From contig JBBACY010000008.1 of the NCBI GenBank assembly GCA_041656735.1, forward strand, positions 1 through 64,000: a stretch of DNA of 64,000 bases, written 5' to 3'. Source of the stretch: Perlabentimonas sp041656735. GTDB taxonomy: Bacteria; Bacteroidota; Bacteroidia; Bacteroidales; Tenuifilaceae. Below are positions 27,404 to 36,226 of this stretch, piece after piece (position 1 is the stretch's first letter; each line of letters starts with the position of its first letter). The position numbers and the translations under genes are program-made. Below the pieces are notes generated by a model. It searched no databases. It was not told the origin of the DNA and saw nothing but the letters and a program-made list of their open reading frames with translations.

Positions 27404-27928
27404 ATGAAATCAACAACAAGGCCCGTGGCAAATATTTACATAGTTAACCACGATTTTGTGCATACTACATCCTTAAGGAAAGCTATTAAAAAGCCATCAA
27501 AATACAATATCGAGACATTTGGTAATGGCGAAAAATTTATTGCACATTTAGCTTCCCTCACATTTACAAAGCGTGATATTCATATCGTTTTTCTCGGTTA
27601 TCAATTTATCGACGAGCATGAGCATACTCTTATGAATGGCATTGAAATACTTGAGGCAGTTAAAGTAATAAACTCTAATGTTGAAGTTATAATGCTTTAC
27701 GGCCCCAATGAGGCCACCTTTGGTGCATATGCACGTAAAAGCGGGGCATATGCTTTTGTGCCAAAAAACGACACAATATTTTTACGCATAAACAATATTA
27801 TTATGCGTTTAATAAGCCAAAAAAAGTTACAACACAAACGTGGGGGTTTCGTTATAGCGATTAAAATTTTCATAACCTACTCAATCATTCTGGCGGTAGC
27901 TATATTACTCTACCAATTACTTTCCTAA
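27404..27928 (+). CDS. Membrane-anchored receiver-like protein without phospho-acceptor
   Basis: The 174-residue protein has a response-regulator-like fold (IYIVNHD at residues 11-17, IHIVFLGYQF near 59-68, EVIMLYG, AFVPKND with Lys121) followed by a basic stretch and one transmembrane helix (about 149-172). The position of the phospho-acceptor Asp (about residue 65) is Gly, and the acidic pair at the start is reduced to one Asp, so phosphorylation is unlikely. A pseudo-receiver tethered to the inner face of the membrane could act as a docking protein. It stands alone upstream of htpG. The family assignment rests on motif spacing only. Confidence 0.7.
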   Translation: MKSTTRPVANIYIVNHDFVHTTSLRKAIKKPSKYNIETFGNGEKFIAHLASLTFTKRDIHIVFLGYQFIDEHEHTLMNGIEILEAVKVINSNVEVIMLYGPNEATFGAYARKSGAYAFVPKNDTIFLRINNIIMRLISQKKLQHKRGGFVIAIKIFITYSIILAVAILLYQLLS

Positions 27929-28046
27929 CTTTCAATTCTTGTCTGTTTAGCAGTTCTCGCTGACTTATTGTCATACTTTTTGTAATGGCACCACTTTTGA
28001 CTTGTAAGCCCGAGAAACTGAATGTTTAACTTAAAAAATATAGGCC

Positions 28047-30098
28047 ATGCAAAAAGGCAAAATAAATGTTAGTAGTGAGAATATCTTTCCAATAATTAAG
28101 AAGTTTCTTTACTCCGACCACGAAATATTCCTTCGTGAGCTAGTTTCGAATGCGGTTGATGCTTCACAGAAATTAAAAACTTTAGCATCGGTTGGCGAGT
28201 TTAAAGGCGAACTTGGCGATTTAACCATTAGGGTTAAAGTCGACAAAAAGAAGAAAACCATTACCGTTAGCGATAGCGGCGTTGGTATGACTGCTGAAGA
28301 GGTTGAAAAATATATTAACCAGATTGCTTTTTCGGGTGCCGAAGATTTTTTGGCCAAGTATAAGGACAAAACCGAAGCCATTATTGGACATTTTGGGCTA
28401 GGTTTTTACTCATCGTTTATGGTAAGTGATAGGGTTGATATTATAACAAAATCACATCAGGATGATACCAAGGCAATAAAATGGTCGTGCGATGGTTCGC
28501 CAGAATTTACCATTGAAGATGCCGAACGAGTGGGAAGGGGAACCGATATTGTATTGCACATTAGCGATGAGAATGCTGAGTTCCTAGAGGATAGCAAAAT
28601 TAATGAATTGCTCACAAAGTATTGCCGTTATCTGCCTATACCAATCGCTTTTTCTACTATTAAAGAGTGGAAAGACGGCAAGGAAGTAGATACAGGTAAG
28701 GATAAGATTGTGAATGATACCAATCCGCTTTGGACTCGTAAGCCCACCGAATTGAAAGATGAGGATTATGCAAAGTTCTATAAAGACTTGTACCCTGCGG
28801 CACAAGATCCTTTATTCAACATTCATCTTAATGTTGATTATCCGTTTAATCTGACCGGAGTACTGTATTTCCCTCGTATTAAATCGAATTTTGATATACA
28901 GAAAAATAAAATTCAACTATACTCTAACCAAGTTTTTGTTACCGACTCGGTTGAGGGGATTGTACCCGAATTTTTAACTCTACTTCACGGGGTTATCGAT
29001 TCACCCGATATTCCGCTAAACGTATCGCGTAGCTATTTACAGAGCGACTCGAATGTTAAGAAAATATCATCGCATATTACCAAAAAAGTGGCCGACAGGC
29101 TAAATGAGATTTTCAAGGATAACCGCGAGCAGTTTGAGAAGAAATGGGATGACCTAAAGCTGTTTATTAACTTTGGTATGATTACCGATGAGAAGTTTTA
29201 TGAACGTGCCGATAAGTTTGCTCTTTTCAAGAATGTGGATGGTAAATATTTCACCTTCGACGAGTACGAGAAGCTTATAAAGGAGAACCAAACCGATAAA
29301 AATAAAACGCTTATTTATCTGTATACCACTGATAAAGACGAGCAGTACTCGTATATTGATCAGGCAAAAAACCGTGGTTACGATGTGTTGGTAATGGATG
29401 GCCAGTTTGACCCTCACGTAATTAATAGCCTTGAATCGAAATTTAAAGATTCACGTTTTGTTAGGGTTGATAGTGACGTGATTGATAGCTTGATTGCTAA
29501 GGAGGATAAGAAAGAGATTGACCTGCCTTTTGAGGCGCAAACCGAGCTGCGAAACGTTTTTGAGGGGGCAACTATTGGCTCGTCGCAATACTGGGTTCAG
29601 TTCGATGATTTGGGTGAAAATGCTTCGCCAGTGGTTATTACACGAAATGAATTTGTTCGACGCATGAAGGATATGTCTGCAATGAGTGGGGCTAGCGGTT
29701 TTTATGGTGATATGCCCGAAACCGTAAACTTAGTTGTAAACGTAGCGCACCCGCTTGTTAAAGCCGTGATTGACCAAAAGGAGAAATCGCTAGGCGACAA
29801 GGTGGGCAAGTTTAATACTCAACTTGAGCCACTTAACACCAAATTAGCCGATTTGAAAAAATCTTCCGAGGGCAAGAAAGATGAAGAAATTCCTCAGGCT
29901 GATAAGGATGCCATAGACGAGTTAAATAAGAAGATTGAGAAGATTGATAAGTCGAAAACCGATGCTCTTAAATCATTCGGAAAGGATAATAAACTTACTA
30001 AGCAACTTATTGATTTGGCTTTGCTTGCCAATAATATGTTAAAAGGGGAAGAACTTAGCAAGTTTGTTAAGCGTAGTGTTGAGCTTATTAAGGAGTAA
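28047..30098 (+). CDS. htpG: Molecular chaperone HtpG (Hsp90)
   Basis: The 683-residue cytoplasmic ATP-dependent chaperone shows the GHKL ATPase signatures: LRELVSNAVDAS, VSDSGVGM and IGHFGLGFYSSFMV. The middle-domain segment is RSYLQSD. The C-terminal dimerisation region carries a lysine-rich linker (KKSSEGKKDEEIPQ, about 610-640) usual in Bacteroidetes HtpG. Its length exceeds the 624 residues of E. coli because of that insertion. It is a single gene with a clear terminator downstream. No heat-shock operator is evident in the 120-base leader. Confidence 0.96.
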   Translation: MQKGKINVSSENIFPIIKKFLYSDHEIFLRELVSNAVDASQKLKTLASVGEFKGELGDLTIRVKVDKKKKTITVSDSGVGMTAEEVEKYINQIAFSGAEDFLAKYKDKTEAIIGHFGLGFYSSFMVSDRVDIITKSHQDDTKAIKWSCDGSPEFTIEDAERVGRGTDIVLHISDENAEFLEDSKINELLTKYCRYLPIPIAFSTIKEWKDGKEVDTGKDKIVNDTNPLWTRKPTELKDEDYAKFYKDLYPAAQDPLFNIHLNVDYPFNLTGVLYFPRIKSNFDIQKNKIQLYSNQVFVTDSVEGIVPEFLTLLHGVIDSPDIPLNVSRSYLQSDSNVKKISSHITKKVADRLNEIFKDNREQFEKKWDDLKLFINFGMITDEKFYERADKFALFKNVDGKYFTFDEYEKLIKENQTDKNKTLIYLYTTDKDEQYSYIDQAKNRGYDVLVMDGQFDPHVINSLESKFKDSRFVRVDSDVIDSLIAKEDKKEIDLPFEAQTELRNVFEGATIGSSQYWVQFDDLGENASPVVITRNEFVRRMKDMSAMSGASGFYGDMPETVNLVVNVAHPLVKAVIDQKEKSLGDKVGKFNTQLEPLNTKLADLKKSSEGKKDEEIPQADKDAIDELNKKIEKIDKSKTDALKSFGKDNKLTKQLIDLALLANNMLKGEELSKFVKRSVELIKE

Positions 30099-30139
30099 CC
30101 TCACATAGTACCACCTAGTTTTTTTGGTGTAAACATAGC

Positions 30140-30163
30140 AAAGGGGGCATTATTGCCCCCTTT
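30140..30163 (+). terminator. Terminator after htpG
   Basis: AAAGGGGGCA (30140-30149) pairs with TGCCCCCTTT (30154-30163) around a 4-base loop. It can also serve the convergent gene at 30187. Confidence 0.85.
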
Positions 30164-30186
30164 GTTGTGTTTATAAACCTTACGAG

Positions 30187-30702
30187 CTAAAACATTTCGT
30201 TAACTTCTTTCTTTAGGTGGGTAATTGCACGCGCGGTTGGATGAAATTCCAAATCAACCAGCCCGTCTAGAATTTGCTTACCAAGTACCATTGCAGGTGC
30301 CTTGGGATCAACTTTGCCTGCGCTGTTATTAATTAGTTTTATCACATTGTCCTTTGCGTTTTTTACTAGTCCCCAAGCCTTAGCACTCAGGTAAATTTGT
30401 TGCGAAAGGTTGTGTTCCCACTCACTGCGAATGGTGCTTAGCAAAATACTTTGGTATTTTTGGCAAGATATATTCGGTTGGTTTACCCTAACCAAAATCG
30501 ATTCGGGCGAGATGCGTTCCAGATACAACACGATCCGTTCGTAGGCTTGTAGCCGAATGGGGGTTGTTATTTTCCTGCTGTTGGCATTAAGTTCAGCGCG
30601 TCGCCTATTGGTTTCTTCCCTCAGAAGCCTTTCAATAGCAAGGTACCCAGCCAGAAAGACTAGTAGGGAGGGTATTATAATTTTCAGTAAATCAATAACC
30701 AT
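30187..30702 (-). CDS. Conserved hypothetical protein with N-terminal membrane helix
   Basis: The 171-residue protein has one N-terminal hydrophobic helix (about residues 4-23), then a soluble, mainly helical domain with TPIRLQAYERIVLYLERI and SEWEHNLSQQIYLS segments. It resembles a small uncharacterised family found in many Bacteroidetes, but I cannot assign a function or a certain family name. It is probably inner-membrane anchored with the domain in the cytoplasm. It is divergent from the aminotransferase gene at 30820. Confidence 0.75.
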   Translation of the reverse strand: MVIDLLKIIIPSLLVFLAGYLAIERLLREETNRRRAELNANSRKITTPIRLQAYERIVLYLERISPESILVRVNQPNISCQKYQSILLSTIRSEWEHNLSQQIYLSAKAWGLVKNAKDNVIKLINNSAGKVDPKAPAMVLGKQILDGLVDLEFHPTARAITHLKKEVNEMF

Positions 30703-30819
30703 ATTATTTTATATTGTTAAACAAGTTGCTTACAGATAATTTTAGTTTTAACTTTAAAACCTTAAAATTACGAAAATCTTTTTAATCTAAGCGTACAAAT
30801 TTTTAATTAACCGTTAGAT

Positions 30820-32013
30820 ATGGAAAATGTTTCAAACAGAGTTGAGCAGCTAGCCGCCTCAGAAACGCTGGCTATGTCGCAAAAAAGCAGAGAGTTACAA
30901 GCTCAAGGTTTTAATGTTATCAACCTAAGCGTTGGCGAACCCGATTTCACTACCCCTGACTTTGTTAAGGATGCCGCTAAAAAAGCCATCGACAACAATT
31001 TTACCCACTATTCGCCTGTACCTGGTTATGCCGATTTATTGCAGGCCATTTCCGATAAACTTAAGCGCGAAAACGGGCTTGTGTATGGTACCGATCAGAT
31101 TGTAGTTTCTGGTGGTGCAAAGCATACGCTCACAAATGTACTTATGGCTACGGTTAACCCTGACGATGAGGTTATTGTGCCTGCCCCTTACTGGGTTAGT
31201 TACGTTGAGTTAGTTAAGTTGGCCGAGGGAAAGAGCGTGGTTATACCCACATCGCTCGAGAGTGATTTTAAGATAACACCCAAACAGCTTACCGAGGCAA
31301 TTACGCCTCGCACAAGAATTTTGATGCTTTGCTCACCATCTAACCCCACGGGCAGTGTATACTCGCGAAGCGAGTTGGCAGCCCTAGTTGAGGTGCTTGT
31401 TAAGCATCCAAATATACTAGTACTTTCCGATGAAATATACGAGCATATTAACTACGAGGGCAAGCACGAGAGCATTGCGCAGTTTAACGAAATATTTGAT
31501 AGGGTAATTGTTGTGAATGGCGTATCGAAAGGGTATGCAATGACAGGATGGCGTATTGGTTATTGTGCTGCTCCCAAATGGATAGCGAAAGCGTGTCAGA
31601 AATTGCAAGGTCAAATGACGTCTGGCACCTGCTCAATTGCCCAGAAAGCGGCTGTTGCTGCAATTTCTTCCGATGCATCGTACCCACAGATGATGTGCAA
31701 AGCATTTAAAAAACGGCGCGATTTGGTTACCGAGAGACTTAAAAAAATACCAGGGTTTAAGGCTAATGTGCCTCAGGGTGCCTTCTATATTTTTGCTGAA
31801 GTGTCTGAACTATTAGGTAAAAAATTTGGAGAACAGGTTATTGCCACCTCTGCCGATTTGTGTATGTACCTACTAAATCATGCTCATGTGGCTACCGTTC
31901 CGGGTAGCGCTTTTGGCGCGCCCGAATACATTCGTTTTTCCTATGCAGCATCAGAGGAGCAACTTGTTGAGGCTCTCAACAGGATTGATAAAGCCGTTCG
32001 TGAAATGAAGTAA
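30820..32013 (+). CDS. aspC: Class I aminotransferase, aspartate aminotransferase type
   Basis: The 397-residue PLP enzyme transfers the amino group between aspartate (or a related amino acid) and 2-oxoglutarate. The Schiff-base Lys237 lies in NGVSKGYAMTGWRIGY. Asn and Asp contacts are in CSPSNPTG and LSDEIYEH, and the C-terminal carboxylate-binding Arg lies in YIRFSYA. NLSVGEPDFTTP at the N terminus marks the Ib subgroup of AspAT/prephenate-type enzymes. Tyrosine or aromatic amino acids remain possible substrates. A hairpin at 32039-32070 ends the transcript just before the mltG promoter. Confidence 0.93.
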   Translation: MENVSNRVEQLAASETLAMSQKSRELQAQGFNVINLSVGEPDFTTPDFVKDAAKKAIDNNFTHYSPVPGYADLLQAISDKLKRENGLVYGTDQIVVSGGAKHTLTNVLMATVNPDDEVIVPAPYWVSYVELVKLAEGKSVVIPTSLESDFKITPKQLTEAITPRTRILMLCSPSNPTGSVYSRSELAALVEVLVKHPNILVLSDEIYEHINYEGKHESIAQFNEIFDRVIVVNGVSKGYAMTGWRIGYCAAPKWIAKACQKLQGQMTSGTCSIAQKAAVAAISSDASYPQMMCKAFKKRRDLVTERLKKIPGFKANVPQGAFYIFAEVSELLGKKFGEQVIATSADLCMYLLNHAHVATVPGSAFGAPEYIRFSYAASEEQLVEALNRIDKAVREMK

Positions 32014-32038
32014 ACATATTCTTTTTGCAATTGTTAAC

Positions 32039-32070
32039 AATAACCCACACCTTTTTAGCTGTGGGTTATT
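32039..32070 (+). terminator. Terminator after the aminotransferase gene
   Basis: AATAACCCACA (32039-32049) pairs with 32060-32070 over 11 bases. A TATCTTTG box (32071-32078) starts right after the stem and may be the -7 element of mltG. Confidence 0.65.
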
Positions 32071-32101
32071 TATCTTTGTACTCAAATTTACATTGCGGAT
32101 A

Positions 32102-33157
32102 ATGTCGAAAAAAATAGTCAGGATATCCCTCTTTTTCTTGTTAACTCTTATACTGGGTGGCATAATACTAGGTGGGTTTTATGGTTACAAAACTTACAGT
32201 AGGATGCTAAAACCTAATGTAAGTGTTGGTGATAATACTCAGGCTTTTGTGCGTATTCCTACTGGTGCAACTTACGCCGATGTGCTTGTAATTTTTAGTG
32301 AATCGGGTTTTATTAATGATATGGAATCGTTTAAATGGACTAGCTCGCGTATGGGTTATCCGCACAGTATCCGACCAGGAATGTATAAGTTACAAGATAA
32401 ACAAACCAATCGTGAGCTAGTTGCCGTGTTAAGGGCCGGTTTGCAAACCCCAGTAAGGGTAACCTTTACAGGTTTTAGAATCCCTTCGCAGTTGGCTGGG
32501 CGGATATCAAAACAAATTGAAGCCGATTCGGCTGCCATAGTTGAGGCCTTCTTCTCAAAAGATATTACTGCCAGCTATGGTTTTACGCCCGAAACCTTTA
32601 TAGCAATGTTTATACCGAATACCTACGAACTTTTTTGGAATACAGATGCTACCGGTTTTTTTGATAGAATGAAACGAGAGTACGAAAATTTTTGGACCGA
32701 TGAGCGTGACCAGAAGGCGAAGCAAATAGGGCTTGATAGGGTAGGGGTTTCAACTATTGCTTCCATTGTTGAGGAGGAAACGATTAAGACTGATGAGCGA
32801 CCTAAAATAGCAGGTGTTTTTATTAATAGGCTAAACCGTGGAACCCCGCTGCAGGCTTGCCCCACCGTAAAGTTTGCTCTTGGCGATTTTACTATAAAGC
32901 GGGTGCTTACTAAACACTTGGCGGTTGAGTCTCCATACAATACATATAAACATAGGGGATTGCCACCAGGGCCAATAAATGCAGCAAGTATTTCATCTAT
33001 TAATGCTGTGCTTAATTACGAAAAACATAGTTACTACTTCTTTTCGGCTAACCCCGATTTTTCTGGCTACCATATTTTCTCCCGAACACTAACAGAGCAT
33101 AATCGTAATGCGAGGGAATACCAAGGAAAGTTAAATAAGGAGCGCATTTACCGGTAG
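32102..33157 (+). CDS. mltG: Endolytic murein transglycosylase MltG
   Basis: MltG cleaves nascent glycan strands in the periplasm and sets their length. The protein (351 residues from ATG 32102) has an N-terminal membrane anchor (about 8-30), a LysM-like part and a YceG domain. The catalytic Glu is in ASIVEEETI, and GVFINRLNRGTPLQACPT and PYNTYKHRGLPPGPI are diagnostic. An in-frame TTG nine bases upstream is less likely as a start. It is monocistronic, placed between the aminotransferase and the DPP-IV gene. Confidence 0.94.
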   Translation: MSKKIVRISLFFLLTLILGGIILGGFYGYKTYSRMLKPNVSVGDNTQAFVRIPTGATYADVLVIFSESGFINDMESFKWTSSRMGYPHSIRPGMYKLQDKQTNRELVAVLRAGLQTPVRVTFTGFRIPSQLAGRISKQIEADSAAIVEAFFSKDITASYGFTPETFIAMFIPNTYELFWNTDATGFFDRMKREYENFWTDERDQKAKQIGLDRVGVSTIASIVEEETIKTDERPKIAGVFINRLNRGTPLQACPTVKFALGDFTIKRVLTKHLAVESPYNTYKHRGLPPGPINAASISSINAVLNYEKHSYYFFSANPDFSGYHIFSRTLTEHNRNAREYQGKLNKERIYR

Positions 33158-33377
33158 CTATCTCATAGGCTGCTGCACGAACCAAGCAGGAAGGACGGGA
33201 CTTAGCGAAGCTAATCCTCTCGTGTGGTTAACTCTCCCATAGGATAGTTAATAGGTATATTTTGCACCCACTTTTTTATTGCAAAGTGACTATAAAACAT
33301 TGTCCCAAGGTAATGCCTTGGTTTGTTGATATTAACAATAATTTGTCGCTCAGTAGGCACAGGTTAAAACAATACAC

Positions 33378-33413
33378 AAAGCACCCTGCATCTATTTCGA
33401 TACAGAGTGCTTT
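33378..33413. terminator. Terminator 3' of the DPP-IV gene
   Basis: AAAGCAC (33378-33384) pairs with GTGCTTT (33407-33413), with inner CTG/CAG and ATC/GAT pairs separated by C/A mismatches. It lies 12 bases beyond the stop codon of the minus-strand gene. Confidence 0.7.
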
Positions 33414-33424
33414 GATTGTAATCT

Positions 33425-35596
33425 CTACAAGTTGTTCTTAATGTAGTTTGTTAGCAATGTGTACAAATGCATTCTGGTATTCCCTCCATATATACTATGG
33501 TTTTTGTCGGGGTACAGCATCATATCAAACTGCTTTTCGGCTTGTATTAACCTTTCAGATAGTTCAATAGCGTTTTGAACATGTACGTTGTCATCTGCCG
33601 TTCCATGAACTAATAGTAACTTTCCTTGTAAACCGTTTACGTGATTAATAGGAGAGTTATCGTCGTACCCATCAGGGTTATCCTGTGGTAAGCCCATATA
33701 CCTTTCAGTGTAAACAGAATCGTAGTATCGCCAGTTTGTAACAGGGGCAACGGCAATGGCCGCACTAAAAACTTCGGGTGCTTTAAAAAGGCACAACGAC
33801 GACATATACCCACCATAGCTCCATCCCCAAATGGCAATTCGCTTAGCATCAACAAAGGGGAGCGATTGTAAATATTTGCCAGCCTCAATTTGGTCTGTGC
33901 TTTCATAGTATCCCAGCTTGCCATAGGTCATCTTCTTAAACTCTTCGCCTCTACCGCCAGTGCCTCGTCCATCAACCGATACAACTAAAACACCCTCCGA
34001 AGCAAGGTACTCGTCCCAACCAATTCCAAACCTGTCGGTAACAGATACCGAGCCTGGGCCGCTGTACTGGTTCATTAGTACTGGATACTTGGTATTCTCG
34101 TTAAAGTTTAGGGGCTTAATCATATATCCGTTTAGTTCAACCCCTTCGGAGGTTGTGAAGGCAAAAAATTCTTTTTTCGGTATATCGAACGTTGCAAGCG
34201 TTTCTTTTAGTTTGGCATTGTCTTCAATAACCCTAAGCTCTTTACCCTTGGCGTTATGGAGGGTTACAAGGGTAGGTGTGGTAACCGATGAGTGGAAGTG
34301 GATATAGTATTTAAAGGTTTTACTAAAATCGGCAGAGTTTGTGCCGCTATGTTGCGATAGTTTTGCGTGTTTTTTGCCATCTAACGATACCCAATTAACA
34401 GCGGTTCGCATTGGCGATCCATCGAAGGAGCCATAGTACACACGACTACTCTTTGCGTCGTACCCATAAACATTTCTAACCTCGTTCTCGCCACTGGTTA
34501 GCTGGCTTTCAAGGTTGCCATTCATATTGTAAAGGTAAATGTGGTTGTACCCATCCAATTCGCTAGGTATAATAAAGTACTTGCCATCGGAAGTAAATAT
34601 TGGATAGTCGTCGTCGGGCTCTTCTATATAGTGCTGGTTGGTTTCGGTGTAAAGTACTTTAGAACTTCCGTTTTTAGCATTTGCTAAAAGAATCTCAATT
34701 TTGTTTTGTAACCTATTTAACCTAACCATACTTAGCTGGTTGGGGTTTACTGTCCACTTTATGCGGGCTATATATTGGTTGGTTTCATTACCAGTATCCA
34801 TGGTTTTAGTCTCTTCTGTTTCGAGGTTATAAACATGTATCGAAACAATTGAGTTATCTTCACCAGCCTTGGGGTATTTAAACGAGTAATTTTCTGGGTA
34901 AAGTTGGTCTTGAAACATAGTCATAGAGAAAACCTTTACAGCGCTTTCGTCAAACTTATAGAATGCCAGATGCTTGCTGTCGGGACTCCATTGCATACCT
35001 GTTGCAAGCGCGAACTCCTCCTCATACACCCAGTCGGCGGCTCCGTTAATTATGTGGTTAAACTTGCCATCAAACGTAATCTGTGTTTCCTTGCCCGAGT
35101 CTAACTGAACAATGAAGATATTGTTTTCGCGAACGAACGCAACTTTTTGTCCATTTGGTGAGAAAGTTGCTAACCTTTGTGCTCCATTATTAGATAGGGG
35201 AGTTACGGACTTTTTTTCAATGTCAAAGATGTAATAATCTGCGGTAAAAGAGCGACGGTAAATTGGCATTACATTGGTTGATAGGAGTATTTTACTCTCA
35301 TCGGAACTTAGTGTATAGCTTGAGAAGCTTTTAAGTGAAGGTATGTCGAAATTAGCTGCATCGAAAAGTATGTCAACCAGCTTGCCCTTTGCATAGCTGT
35401 ACTTGGCAATTTTACCTTTCGATTCAACAACGGTATAATGCTCCCCATCGTTCATCGATGTAATTCCTCTTACCGAACGGGCATAAAAAGTTCCATCGCG
35501 TTGTATGTTTTCTAGGGTAATCTTTTGCCCTTCGACCTGTGCAATGCTTTGTATGGCAATAACAGCTGACACTAAAAAGAGGGTGATTTTTTTCAT
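33425..35596 (-). CDS. S9 family dipeptidyl peptidase IV-like serine peptidase
   Basis: The 723-residue exported enzyme has a signal peptide (residues 1-19, ending SIAQ), an eight-bladed beta-propeller (about 40-470) and an alpha/beta hydrolase domain. The catalytic triad is Ser593 (GWSYGG), Asp668 (HGTADDNVH) and His700 (DKNHSIYGG). The propeller segment DWVYEEEFAL carries the double-Glu motif that binds the substrate amino terminus in DPP-IV, supporting release of X-Pro dipeptides. It probably acts in the periplasm or outer membrane in peptide use, as in Porphyromonas DPPIV. It is transcribed alone. Confidence 0.94.
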   Translation of the reverse strand: MKKITLFLVSAVIAIQSIAQVEGQKITLENIQRDGTFYARSVRGITSMNDGEHYTVVESKGKIAKYSYAKGKLVDILFDAANFDIPSLKSFSSYTLSSDESKILLSTNVMPIYRRSFTADYYIFDIEKKSVTPLSNNGAQRLATFSPNGQKVAFVRENNIFIVQLDSGKETQITFDGKFNHIINGAADWVYEEEFALATGMQWSPDSKHLAFYKFDESAVKVFSMTMFQDQLYPENYSFKYPKAGEDNSIVSIHVYNLETEETKTMDTGNETNQYIARIKWTVNPNQLSMVRLNRLQNKIEILLANAKNGSSKVLYTETNQHYIEEPDDDYPIFTSDGKYFIIPSELDGYNHIYLYNMNGNLESQLTSGENEVRNVYGYDAKSSRVYYGSFDGSPMRTAVNWVSLDGKKHAKLSQHSGTNSADFSKTFKYYIHFHSSVTTPTLVTLHNAKGKELRVIEDNAKLKETLATFDIPKKEFFAFTTSEGVELNGYMIKPLNFNENTKYPVLMNQYSGPGSVSVTDRFGIGWDEYLASEGVLVVSVDGRGTGGRGEEFKKMTYGKLGYYESTDQIEAGKYLQSLPFVDAKRIAIWGWSYGGYMSSLCLFKAPEVFSAAIAVAPVTNWRYYDSVYTERYMGLPQDNPDGYDDNSPINHVNGLQGKLLLVHGTADDNVHVQNAIELSERLIQAEKQFDMMLYPDKNHSIYGGNTRMHLYTLLTNYIKNNL

Positions 35597-35753
35597 GAGT
35601 GAATTGTTTAGTTAATTTATTAGTCTCAAGGAATTTTCATATTTACGAACCATTCCTTTGATTAAATTCTATATTCAACCTTTTAGATGTGGAAATGTTA
35701 AAATGGATTAACTGCTTTAATGCAAAGATATTTATTTTGGCCATACCTCAAAA

Positions 35754-35787
35754 AAAAGAAGGCTGCTCAATTGGGCAGCCTTCTTTT
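35754..35787 (-). terminator. Terminator of the surface-protein unit
   Basis: AAAAGAAGGCTGC (35754-35766) pairs with GCAGCCTTCTTTT (35775-35787). On the minus strand a T run follows the stem, 20 bases after the stop of the 35807 gene. Confidence 0.85.
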
Positions 35788-35806
35788 AAATATAATGCTA
35801 AATAGC

Positions 35807-36214
35807 TTACTTAATTCTTTCAAATAGGTACCGAAGTTCAATATCTCCGGTTAGCGTATTTGTAATAGTGTAGTAAACATGCATTTTGTTATAGTCGGAG
35901 TATACAATGGTAAAGGTTACATCTCCCTCTTCAGCATCGCTTAGCGTTAATTCTGTTTCAGAAGCTGTCCAAGTGCCAGCTTTCGCTCTGCCATCAACAT
36001 TAACAAACAGGAACGTTTCGTTTCTGTCGAGATGCAGTACAGATTGTGCAAGAAAAACGTTGGGAGGAAAGTTTACCTGTCTGTCGGCAATAACGCTAAC
36101 TACTTCCCATTCTCCTGTTAAAATCTGTACGTTTGTTGGTTCTTCGGGTTCCATACAACCATTCATAAGAATAGCAAGCCCAAAGAATGCAATAATATAC
36201 TTTAGTTTATTCAT
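35807..36214 (-). CDS. Lipocalin-like lipoprotein
   Basis: The 135-residue protein has a lipoprotein signal with lipobox LMNGC (Cys20) and a short beta-barrel-like domain (LTGEWEVVSV, ETFLFVNVDGRAKAGTWTASETELTLS, YLFERIK). This pattern fits the lipocalin-like DUF4923/META-type lipoproteins common in Bacteroidetes. The function is unknown. Its start lies 13 bases after the stop of the large sorting-domain protein, so it is translated from the same mRNA and is probably an outer-membrane partner or accessory of it. Confidence 0.75.
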   Translation of the reverse strand: MNKLKYIIAFFGLAILMNGCMEPEEPTNVQILTGEWEVVSVIADRQVNFPPNVFLAQSVLHLDRNETFLFVNVDGRAKAGTWTASETELTLSDAEEGDVTFTIVYSDYNKMHVYYTITNTLTGDIELRYLFERIK

Positions 36215-36226
36215 AGTGTGTGCTGT

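Noticed and set aside
33178..33260. Small inverted repeats (TTAGC/GCTAA and others) between mltG and the DPP-IV gene
   Set aside because: Too short, and no T run or repeat copy elsewhere; likely chance.
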